From Gallionellaceae bacterium (GTDB lineage Bacteria; Pseudomonadota; Gammaproteobacteria; Burkholderiales; Gallionellaceae): DNA of 5,815 nt. Under the pieces are notes generated by a model. The model was not told the origin of the DNA and did not search any database. It saw only the letters and a program-made list of their open reading frames with translations. The translations under genes were made by a program, and so were the position numbers. Shown piece after piece: positions 1 through 5,815 of this stretch. The stretch covers positions 1 through 5,815 of the forward strand of contig JAKFXW010000075.1 in assembly GCA_021731185.1 (NCBI GenBank), written 5' to 3'. Numbering within the stretch: position 1 is the stretch's first letter; each line of letters opens with the position of its first letter.

Positions 1-60
1 CTACGCCTTACTATAAATCTCCGCGCCTTCCTTTACAAATTCTTTCGATTTCTCTGCCAT
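1..60 (-). pseudogene. Possible ThiC C-terminal remnant (19 codons)
   Basis: Seen: a minus-strand ATG-to-TAG frame encoding MAEKSKEFVKEGAEIYSKA. Its ATG lies 2 nt after the TAA of the PIN toxin gene. From memory of the family, this resembles the last residues of phosphomethylpyrimidine synthase ThiC, which often end in a pattern like 'GMxEKxxEFxxxGxEIYxK'. Upstream of the ATG the same frame stays open only to a stop near 106-108 and shows no ThiC-like residues, so the rest of thiC is not here. Inference: a leftover 3' end of thiC, fused to foreign DNA at about position 61. Alternatives are an unrelated micropeptide translated by coupling from vapC, or chance similarity. No clear Shine-Dalgarno is present; only a GGTGG about 11 nt upstream. 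Confidence 0.4.
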
Positions 61-62
61 GC

Positions 63-464
63 TTAAATTGCCACCACCCGTAAACCGAGATGTTGCTCGA
101 AAGCATCATAGTCATGGTCGCAATGCAACAGAGGAATGTCGTTTTTGACACAAAAACTGGCAATCAGGCAGTCAATAGTGGAGCGGATGGTGATGCCTTT
201 TTGCCGCAAGCGGCGATAATTGCTCGCGGCCAACACTGCCAGCGGCTTGCCGCTAAGCGTAAAGCAGGGAAGCCCAGAGAATGATTGAAAAGCAGCTTGC
301 GCTTGTTTTTCGGAACGGAAGCCTTGCAGCACTTCCAGCAAAATAAAATCGGCAACAGCCAATTCTTCATCGCCACTTTGCAAGATGCTCAAAGCCAATT
401 GGGTTTGTGGAGTATGGTCACCGCGAAACAAGCCGATCCAGACGCTGGAATCAACCAGTATCAT
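63..464 (-). CDS. vapC: VapC-family PIN-domain ribonuclease toxin
   Basis: The 133-residue product is a single PIN domain, the usual length for VapC. VapC toxins are Mg2+-dependent endoribonucleases that cleave tRNA or rRNA and stop translation when the antitoxin is lost. Visible active-site acids are Asp5 in the N-terminal VDSSVWI strand, Glu44 in LLEVLQGF, Asp98 in TIDCLIASF, and Asp116/Asp118 in CDHDYDAF, so the catalytic set appears complete and the toxin is probably functional. The ATG overlaps the antitoxin stop codon (ATGA, 461-464), which couples toxin translation to antitoxin. No separate promoter is needed. The TAA stop is followed 2 nt later by the ThiC-like tail. The RNA target cannot be inferred from sequence. 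Confidence 0.92.
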   Translation of the reverse strand: MILVDSSVWIGLFRGDHTPQTQLALSILQSGDEELAVADFILLEVLQGFRSEKQAQAAFQSFSGLPCFTLSGKPLAVLAASNYRRLRQKGITIRSTIDCLIASFCVKNDIPLLHCDHDYDAFEQHLGLRVVAI

Positions 465-682
465 TTTTTGAGAGCGGGTGGGTTTCCTGAGCGCATGGTC
501 TTGTAGTCATAAGCAGCATCAAACTCGCCTTTGCCCACAAGGTTCAACAGTTTCCGATAGGCAATGCTCCGCTCCGACAGTGCTTTGAGCGCGGCTTCGA
601 CGGTTTCTCTTTTGGTTTTGAACCCGCCAGATCGCATCGCTTTTTGCATGAGCTTGTCATCAATTTCTATATTGGTTCGCAT
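461..682 (-). CDS. vapB: VapB-family antitoxin
   Basis: The 73-residue protein has an N-terminal DNA-binding segment starting MRTNIEIDDKLMQKAM, followed by GGFKTKRETVEAALKAL. This is the typical beta-strand/helix pattern of the short VapB antitoxins that usually partner PIN toxins. The C-terminal half (about residues 40-73, LLNLVGKGEFDAAYDYKTMR) would be the toxin-wrapping part. VapB neutralises VapC and, as a VapBC complex, represses the operon. The gene precedes and overlaps vapC by 4 nt, the canonical antitoxin-first order. The start is chosen because it gives the family's MRTN(I/V)xID beginning, and a GGGG stretch lies about 6 nt upstream on the coding strand. An inverted repeat at 695-720 is a likely operator. 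Confidence 0.9.
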   Translation of the reverse strand: MRTNIEIDDKLMQKAMRSGGFKTKRETVEAALKALSERSIAYRKLLNLVGKGEFDAAYDYKTMRSGNPPALKK

Positions 683-694
683 CGTAAACCCCGT

Positions 695-720
695 GTGTAA
701 GAAACACTGTCATTTTACAC
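695..720 (-). promoter_or_regulatory. Candidate vapBC promoter/operator
   Basis: A perfect 6-bp inverted repeat, GTGTAA (695-700) and TTACAC (715-720) separated by 14 nt, lies 12 nt upstream of vapB. On the minus strand it overlaps a TAAAAT -10-like hexamer (712-717); the -35 is weak. VapBC operons are normally autorepressed through palindromes overlapping the promoter, so this is the best operator candidate. Binding is inferred. Confidence 0.4.
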
Positions 721-731
721 ATTGCTGCGCG

Positions 732-773
732 AAAATAAAGGCCGCAGGTTATATCTTGCAATAAATCTGCGGT
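732..773 (-). terminator. Rho-independent terminator after the dodecin gene
   Basis: Read on the minus strand, CCGCAG (772-767) pairs with CTGCGG (747-742). The loop contains a further TTAT/ATAA pairing, and the stem is followed by the T-rich run CCTTTATTTTC. It lies 27 nt beyond the dodecin stop and upstream of the vapB promoter region, so it would separate the two minus-strand units. Confidence 0.6.
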
Positions 774-799
774 CTTTCTTTGGCAACCAAAATGACTCT

Positions 800-1018
800 T
801 TATTTCTTCGGATCGTACTTAAACGACAATGCCACTCTTGCGCGATAAGAAGCGACTTTTCCGTCTTCTACCACCATGTCAAGTTTGACCACTTCGGCCA
901 CTCTTAAATCACGCAAGGTTTTGGATGCCGTGTTAACGGCATTGGCGGCAGCATCTTCCCAAGATTTTTTGCTGGTGCCAACGAGTTCGGTGATACGGTA
1001 AACGCTGTCTTTTGCCAT
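800..1018 (-). CDS. Dodecin family protein (calcium-dodecin type)
   Basis: The 72-residue protein matches the whole dodecin fold: VYRITELVGTSKKSWEDAAANAV (first strand and helix), ASKTLRDLRVAEVVKLDMVVEDGKV, then YRARVALSFKY as the last strand. Dodecins assemble into hollow cytosolic dodecamers. Classical members store flavin by stacking on a Trp in a 'LxWFEV' motif. Here that place reads LRVAEV, so the flavin-stacking Trp is absent. The LRVAEV...LDM pattern is closer, from memory, to Mycobacterium Rv0379, described as a calcium dodecin. Ligand choice is therefore uncertain, and flavin storage should not be assumed. The ATG follows a strong AAAGGAGAG Shine-Dalgarno (about 1025-1033) with 6-7 nt spacing. 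The gene stands alone, divergent from nudJ, with its own terminator. Confidence 0.93.
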   Translation of the reverse strand: MAKDSVYRITELVGTSKKSWEDAAANAVNTASKTLRDLRVAEVVKLDMVVEDGKVASYRARVALSFKYDPKK

Positions 1019-1023
1019 GATTG

Positions 1024-1033
1024 CTCTCCTTTT
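1024..1033 (-). promoter_or_regulatory. Strong Shine-Dalgarno of the dodecin gene
   Basis: On the minus strand AAAAGGAGAG lies about 6 nt before the ATG at 1018-1016. It is the best ribosome-binding site in the window and fixes the dodecin start. It suggests efficient translation, in keeping with a small abundant storage-type protein. Confidence 0.75.
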
Positions 1034-1239
1034 AATTTAATTAACGACGACCAATTTATTTTTACGAGCTTCACCACTCTTTTATTTCGAGCGTTGCTTG
1101 CCATATGTAATTTACTCTGGTTATGCGGGCAGGTCTAGCCGCTTGTGCTATTCGACAATTGCTTAGAAATAGATAGCTAATGGACAATCTGGGTTAAAAT
1201 TATGCGCTGGTTTAAGTTGAAAGCACACGCTAGCAAAAC

Positions 1240-1686
1240 ATGATCTGGAAACCCAATGTAACCGTAGCTGCCATCCTCGAATGCGATGGAAAATTTCTAC
1301 TGGTAGAGGAGGAATCAACATCCGGCTTGGTGCTAAATCAACCCGCTGGACACTTGGAATCTGGCGAAAATTTGCCTGCCGCAGCCGTGCGCGAAACGCT
1401 GGAGGAATCCGCTTATCGGTTTGAACCGCAACATCTGATTGGCATTTATCGCTGGCATTCTGATGTTTCCCATACCACCTATTTGCGCTTTGCATTTACT
1501 GGCAACATTCTGGCACATTATCCTGATCAACTATTAGATACGGGCATCGTGCGTGCGATGTGGATGACTTTGGATGAAATTCGCGAAAGTCAGGCACGCC
1601 ATCGCAGTCCGCTGGTTTTGCGCTGTGTGGAAGACTATCTGGCGGGCAAACGTTTCCCGCTGGATTTACTGGTGCATTACTCATGA
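1240..1686 (+). CDS. nudJ: Nudix hydrolase, NudJ-type phosphatase
   Basis: The 148-residue product opens with [19 protein letters not shown] and carries a Nudix box at residues 37-59: G37, E43, and R51-E52-x-x-E55-E56, the metal-binding glutamates. The box's last Gly is Ala58. [12 protein letters not shown] before it and [23 protein letters not shown] at the C-terminus match E. coli NudJ (YmfB), which hydrolyses nucleoside di- and triphosphates and the thiamin intermediate HMP-PP. The position directly before mnmA, as in E. coli, supports the NudJ assignment over a generic Nudix enzyme. The ATG is the first in frame next to the conserved N-terminus, but no clear Shine-Dalgarno precedes it. 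A TAAAAT -10-like hexamer sits at 1195-1200 without a good -35. The stop overlaps an in-frame ATG of mnmA (ATGA, 1683-1686). Exact substrates are inferred. Confidence 0.85.
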   Translation: MIWKPNVTVAAILECDGKFLLVEEESTSGLVLNQPAGHLESGENLPAAAVRETLEESAYRFEPQHLIGIYRWHSDVSHTTYLRFAFTGNILAHYPDQLLDTGIVRAMWMTLDEIRESQARHRSPLVLRCVEDYLAGKRFPLDLLVHYS

Positions 1687-1718
1687 CGAAAAAATTCCCC
1701 ACATCCCACAGGGGGACA

Positions 1719-2843
1719 ATGAGGGGACAATGTGTGGTGGTGGGCATGTCCGGCGGAGTCGATTCTGCCGTCACCGCGCTTTTGCTTAAGCAGCAGGGCT
1801 TTGATGTCATCGGACTTTTTATGAAAAATTGGGAAGAGGATGACAATGATGAGCATTGCTCAACCCGCCAGGATTTAATTGATGCCGTTTCCGTGGCCGA
1901 TGTAATTGGCATTCCCATCGAGGCAGTGAATTTTTCTGCGGAATACAAAGATCGCGTGTTCAGTTATTTTTTGCGCGAATATCAAGCTGGGCGCACACCT
2001 AATCCGGATATTTTATGCAACTCAGAAATAAAATTTAAAGCTTTTTTAGAGCATGCCCTCAAGCTGGGCGCAGATGCAATGGCGACTGGGCATTATGCGA
2101 AAGTACAGGAAACAGATGATGGACTCCAACTTTTAAAAGGCAAAGATACCAGCAAAGATCAAAGTTATTTTTTGCATCGTTTGAATCAAGCGCAATTATC
2201 CAAAGCCATGTTCCCGCTGGGCGGGCTACTGAAATCGCAAGTGCGCGACATTGCAAGGCAGCACAATTTGCCGAACCATGCCAAAAAAGATAGCACTGGT
2301 ATTTGCTTTATTGGCGAGCGTCCATTTCGAGAATTTTTAAATCGTTATTTGCCCACGCAGCCCGGCGATATGCTGACACCAGAAGGAAAAAAAGTGGGCA
2401 CGCATCACGGCTTATCTTTTTATACGCTGGGTCAACGTCAGGGTTTAGGCATCGGCGGAACACAAGGATCAGCAGGTTTGCCGTGGTTTGTGGCGGAAAA
2501 AAATATGCAGGAAAATCAGCTAATCGTGGTGCAGGGGCACACTCACCCGGCATTGTTATCACAACACCTGAGCGCGCTGGAAATGCATTGGATAAGCACT
2601 CAAGCACCTGACAAGACACGCAGCTACGCAGCTAAAACTCGCTATCGACAGGCTGATGCAAGTTGCTGCATCACCGATTTATCTGGGGATATTGCAGCAA
2701 TCACTTTTAATGAAGCGCAATGGGCGGTTACGCCTGGCCAATCGGTGGTGCTCTATGACGGAGAGGTTTGCCTGGGTGGGGGAATTATTCAGGGTGGAGG
2801 GATTATTCAGCCCCCTATTTCTACAAGTACAGGGCATCTCTAA
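1719..2843 (+). CDS. mnmA: tRNA-specific 2-thiouridylase MnmA
   Basis: MnmA uses ATP and persulfide sulfur to make 2-thiouridine at wobble U34 of tRNA Lys, Glu and Gln in the cytosol. Visible motifs, numbered from the ATG at 1719 (374 aa; E. coli 368): the PP-loop SGGVDS at 11-16, [15 protein letters not shown] with Asp97 and catalytic Cys100, ATGHY, KDQSYFL, and [10 protein letters not shown] with the second catalytic Cys196. The C-terminal beta-barrel ends [23 protein letters not shown] chose 1719 because it gives the usual 8-10 residues before GMSGG and follows a GGGGG stretch 3 nt upstream. The alternative ATG at 1683 adds 12 residues and overlaps nudJ by 4 nt, so coupling is possible. 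Two oddities: an 18-bp tandem repeat duplicates GGGIIQ near the end, and the last residues and stop lie inside a palindromic repeat. Confidence 0.95.
   Translation: MRGQCVVVGMSGGVDSAVTALLLKQQGFDVIGLFMKNWEEDDNDEHCSTRQDLIDAVSVADVIGIPIEAVNFSAEYKDRVFSYFLREYQAGRTPNPDILCNSEIKFKAFLEHALKLGADAMATGHYAKVQETDDGLQLLKGKDTSKDQSYFLHRLNQAQLSKAMFPLGGLLKSQVRDIARQHNLPNHAKKDSTGICFIGERPFREFLNRYLPTQPGDMLTPEGKKVGTHHGLSFYTLGQRQGLGIGGTQGSAGLPWFVAEKNMQENQLIVVQGHTHPALLSQHLSALEMHWISTQAPDKTRSYAAKTRYRQADASCCITDLSGDIAAITFNEAQWAVTPGQSVVLYDGEVCLGGGIIQGGGIIQPPISTSTGHL
2775..2810 (+). repeat. 18-bp in-frame tandem repeat in mnmA 3' end
   Basis: Units 2775-2792 and 2793-2810 are adjacent and match at 16 of 18 bases. Each encodes GGGIIQ, giving [14 protein letters not shown] where E. 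coli MnmA, from memory, has one GGGII followed by a short tail. This is likely replication slippage, tolerated at the end of the barrel domain. Confidence 0.85.
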
Positions 2844-2973
2844 AAATCCAACTTCCGTCGCCATACTGCGTTGCGCATAAAAAATTACTTCTAACATATT
2901 AAACATATGCGTCGGCGTAATTTTTTATTCGTGCCTTGTCTGGCTTAGCAATTTGAATTTTTAAAGGTGTCCT
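2831..2973. repeat. 143-bp imperfect palindromic repeat (MITE/REP-like)
   Basis: The element is symmetric about 2902. Outer arms 2831-2854 and 2950-2973 match at 19 of 24 positions when one is reverse-complemented (AGGGCATCTCTAAAAATC against AGGACACCTTTAAAAATT). Inner arms 2877-2888 and 2917-2928 are a perfect 12-bp inverted repeat (ATAAAAAATTAC). The centre is CATAT-TAAAC-ATATG. The middle arms are weakly matched. It begins in the last codons of mnmA, contains its TAA (2841-2843) and nearly fills the gap to purB. The size and two-armed shape resemble palindromic intergenic repeats or MITEs; similar TAAAAATCCAA-type ends feel familiar from betaproteobacteria, but that is recollection only. 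As RNA it would fold into a long hairpin and could act as an mnmA terminator or 3' stabiliser. Confidence 0.65.
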
Positions 2974-3009
2974 ACACACAAGCCGCCACCGGGAAGCACT
3001 TTCACGTAA

Positions 3010-4428
<1,419 letters not shown>

Positions 4429-4470
4429 AATAAACGGGCCATCCGCAGCCCTCCATTGAACTATGAACTG

Positions 4471-4502
4471 TTCACTTTGTCTATTATTCACTTTGTCTAT
4501 AA
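4471..4502 (+). repeat. 16-bp tandem repeat upstream of the lipoprotein gene
   Basis: Two adjacent units, 4471-4486 and 4487-4502, each begin TTCACTTTGTCTAT and differ at one of 16 positions. The second runs into a perfect TATAAT. The period of 16 is too short for the spacing of typical dimeric regulator sites (about 21) and may simply be slippage, but it sits exactly in the presumed promoter. Confidence 0.85.
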
Positions 4503-4503
4503 T
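4477..4503 (+). promoter_or_regulatory. Candidate promoter of the lipoprotein gene
   Basis: A perfect sigma-70-type -10, TATAAT (4498-4503), lies 23 nt before the chosen ATG. The nearest -35-like hexamer is TTGTCT (4477-4482) with a short 15-nt spacer. An alternative pairing is TTGAAC (4456-4461) with TCTATT (4480-4485), formed by the first repeat unit, 18 nt apart. The -10 is convincing; the -35 is not. Confidence 0.5.
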
Positions 4504-4526
4504 TAATTGGAAAATTGGAAACTAAA

Positions 4527-5156
4527 ATGCAAACCTCAAACTCACATAAGCAATCAAAATTAATCAGCACAACTACCCTATTCGTACTGACTGCCACACT
4601 GTTATTCACCGCGTGTTCACCCAAACCGTCGGCTGAAGAAACCGCCGCACAAACAAAAGCGATCGTCGAAAAAGCAGCAGCAGACGCGAAGGCTGAGTTG
4701 CTCACCGAACAGGCCGCTGAAAAAGCCAAGCAAGAAGCCATGGCCGCAGCAGTGAAAAAAGAAGTTCAAGCACAGCAGCGTGCCGCCGTAAATGAAAAAG
4801 TAGCGCGCAGGCCTGCGATATGTGCGAATTGTGGCGTAGTATCAGCCGTGAATATTATTGAGGCAAAAGGAAAAGGCACAGGCGTAGGAGTGGTTACAGG
4901 TGGCGTGGTTGGCGGTTTGCTCGGCAACCAAATTGCCAAGAACTCAAGCAACCAAAGAGCTGCAACAGCTGCTGGTGTAGTGGGCGGCGCGCTGGTCGGT
5001 AATCAAATAGAAAGATCAGTCAAGAAAACGACTACCTACGACATCGTTGTGCAGATGAATAATGGCACCACACAGACCATCAACCAAGCCACTGACCCTG
5101 TTTTAACAGTCGGACAAAAAGTTAAAATCGAAAATGGTGTGGTTGTAAAAAACTAA
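4527..5156 (+). CDS. Glycine-zipper 2TM lipoprotein
   Basis: The 209-residue protein starts with a lipoprotein signal: basic n-region, hydrophobic ISTTTLFVLTATLLF, then lipobox FTAC with lipidated Cys30, so it should be periplasm-facing and probably anchored in the outer membrane. Residues about 36-94 are rich in Ala, Lys, Glu and Gln and should form a long charged helix or coiled coil. A CANC motif follows at 99-102, then a glycine zipper (about 117-161) with two hydrophobic Gly-rich hairpin halves, GVVTGGVVGGLLGNQI and GVVGGALVGNQI, as in the SlyB / rickettsial 17-kDa antigen family. The tail, TTYDIVVQMNNGTTQTINQ to the C-terminus, is a small beta domain common in such proteins. The role is probably envelope integrity, but it is not established. 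The ATG at 4527 follows GGAA (4517-4520) at 6 nt; the TTG at 4515 is an inferior start. Single gene, convergent with mutY. Confidence 0.85.
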   Translation: MQTSNSHKQSKLISTTTLFVLTATLLFTACSPKPSAEETAAQTKAIVEKAAADAKAELLTEQAAEKAKQEAMAAAVKKEVQAQQRAAVNEKVARRPAICANCGVVSAVNIIEAKGKGTGVGVVTGGVVGGLLGNQIAKNSSNQRAATAAGVVGGALVGNQIERSVKKTTTYDIVVQMNNGTTQTINQATDPVLTVGQKVKIENGVVVKN

Positions 5157-5289
5157 GTTTTATAAAACCGCTGTAATAAAGAAATAAAGGGGCTTCACTC
5201 CTTCAATAATGCAGCGAAAGTGACGGTTATCGTCTTATTAATATCCAACTGCACCACGCAATATTCATTATTGGGAAATGATCGTAGTT

Positions 5290-5320
5290 GATTTATTTAT
5301 TCGGATTACTTAAATAAATC
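5290..5320. terminator. AT-rich hairpin between convergent genes
   Basis: GATTTATTTA (5290-5299) and TAAATAAATC (5311-5320) form a perfect 10-bp inverted repeat with an 11-nt loop. On the plus strand CCATTTATTTTCT follows, so it could end lipoprotein transcripts. On the minus strand it lies just beyond the mutY stop but lacks a T-run outside the stem. The rest of 5157-5345 holds no gene; a weaker stem, AAGGGG/CTCCTT, lies near 5186-5202. Confidence 0.4.
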
Positions 5321-5345
5321 CCATTTATTTTCTATGCTTTTATTC

Positions 5346-5815
5346 CTACTCTAGCATTTGCACCGACTTCAATATTTTCCGCACTGGCGTGGGAATTGCC
5401 GCGCCCAGCGCATCTTCAAGATTAATCCACAATTTGCCCGGTTCGCTTATTTGCTTGGGTTTGCTTGGCAAATACAGAAGTAACGGTGTGATGTGCAGCT
5501 TAAAGTGTGTAAACGAGTGCGTAAACATCGGCAGGTTTACATAGTGTTGTTTACCCGCCAAACCCAGGTGCCGAGTGCAGTAGGCATCTACATTCTGGCT
5601 CTGCTCTATTTCAGGGAAACACCCCTGTATTTCTGGAAAACTCCATAGGCCGCCCCATATTCCACTGCCTGCGCGTTTCTCCAGCAGGATTTGGTTGTCA
5701 CTTATCAGCAATATCATGGCGCTGGATTTTTCCGGCAGCGTTTTTCGCAGACGCGGCGTGGGTAAGCTGGCGACGCGATGTTGCTGATAGGCGGCACAAT
5801 TTCTTTGTAAAGGAC
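5346..5815 (-). CDS. mutY: Adenine DNA glycosylase MutY, C-terminal part (5' end outside window)
   Basis: MutY removes adenine mispaired with 8-oxoguanine or guanine in base-excision repair. The frame enters from the right edge; the visible part begins PLQRNCAAYQ, matching the end of the [4Fe-4S] loop (E. coli CPLQNGC). The Cys codon at 5798-5796 is the last cluster ligand, and the codon broken by the edge ends in GT, consistent with the preceding Cys. A linker, LPTPRLRKTLPEKSS, leads into the C-terminal Nudix-like 8-oxoG-recognition domain: MILLISDNQILLEKRAGSGIWGGLWSFPE, then HSFTHFKLHITPLLL, then LWINLEDALGAAIPTPVRKIL. The usual FSH recognition motif reads FTH here, a conservative change. 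The catalytic helix-hairpin-helix domain is outside the window, so activity cannot be judged. The Met at 5717 is internal, not the start. It ends TAG at 5346. Confidence 0.93.
   Translation of the reverse strand, partial: PLQRNCAAYQQHRVASLPTPRLRKTLPEKSSAMILLISDNQILLEKRAGSGIWGGLWSFPEIQGCFPEIEQSQNVDAYCTRHLGLAGKQHYVNLPMFTHSFTHFKLHITPLLLYLPSKPKQISEPGKLWINLEDALGAAIPTPVRKILKSVQMLE

Noticed and set aside
1019..1239. Possible small RNA or riboswitch in the divergent dodecin/nudJ spacer
   Set aside because: Only short AT-rich repeats and a 5-bp CTATT/AATAG pairing are visible; no known RNA motif was recognised.
1496..1948. 150-codon minus-strand open frame
   Set aside because: It lies antisense across the nudJ/mnmA junction. 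The translation has no recognisable domain, while both plus-strand genes are strongly supported.
2308..2619. 103-codon minus-strand frame and a matching plus-strand frame 2 region inside mnmA
   Set aside because: Both sit inside the well-conserved mnmA coding sequence and show no family resemblance.
2831..2973. Full insertion sequence between mnmA and purB
   Set aside because: The palindrome is too short for a transposase and encodes none; at most it is a non-autonomous repeat.
4484..4741. 85-codon minus-strand frame over the lipoprotein promoter and 5' end
   Set aside because: Its Ala/Ser-rich translation is the reverse image of the Ala/Lys/Glu-rich helix of the lipoprotein.
5155..5166. 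GTTTTATAAAAC palindrome after the lipoprotein stop as terminator
   Set aside because: It has no loop and no following T-run, so it cannot form a standard terminator hairpin.

Overview
The window looks like ordinary chromosome from a Gram-negative proteobacterium, most likely a betaproteobacterium (Gallionella/Nitrosomonas/methylotroph-like). This is inferred from the protein flavour of PurB, MnmA and MutY, from the gene order nudJ-mnmA-purB, and from an outer-membrane-type glycine-zipper lipoprotein. Base composition is moderate by eye, and the intergenic DNA is AT-rich.

Layout. Positions 1-682 (minus strand) hold a VapBC toxin-antitoxin pair. Directly downstream is a 19-codon open tail that resembles the extreme C-terminus of ThiC. 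Positions 732-1018 (minus) hold a small dodecin of the 'calcium dodecin' type and its hairpin terminator. Positions 1240-4428 (plus) hold a housekeeping block: a NudJ-type Nudix hydrolase, the tRNA 2-thiouridylase MnmA, and adenylosuccinate lyase PurB. Enterobacteria have the same order with hflD between mnmA and purB. Here that interval has no gene and is largely filled by a 143-bp imperfect palindrome that also covers the mnmA stop codon. Positions 4527-5156 (plus) hold a lipoprotein with a charged helical region, a CxxC motif and a glycine zipper, behind a promoter-like region containing a 16-bp tandem repeat. Positions 5346-5815 (minus) hold the 3' part of mutY, cut by the window edge and convergent with the lipoprotein gene.

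How the genes relate. nudJ and mnmA are close enough to be cotranscribed; purB may be read from its own promoter, because the palindrome could separate it from mnmA. Nudix and MutY are nucleotide-pool or DNA-quality enzymes, MnmA modifies tRNA wobble U34, and PurB acts in purine synthesis. They share a neighbourhood rather than a pathway. No phage, insertion sequence with a transposase, CRISPR array, tRNA or rRNA was seen. I see no convincing new multi-gene system. The items most worth a second look are the palindrome that supplies the end of mnmA, the ThiC-like scar beside vapC, and the repeat-built promoter of the lipoprotein gene.
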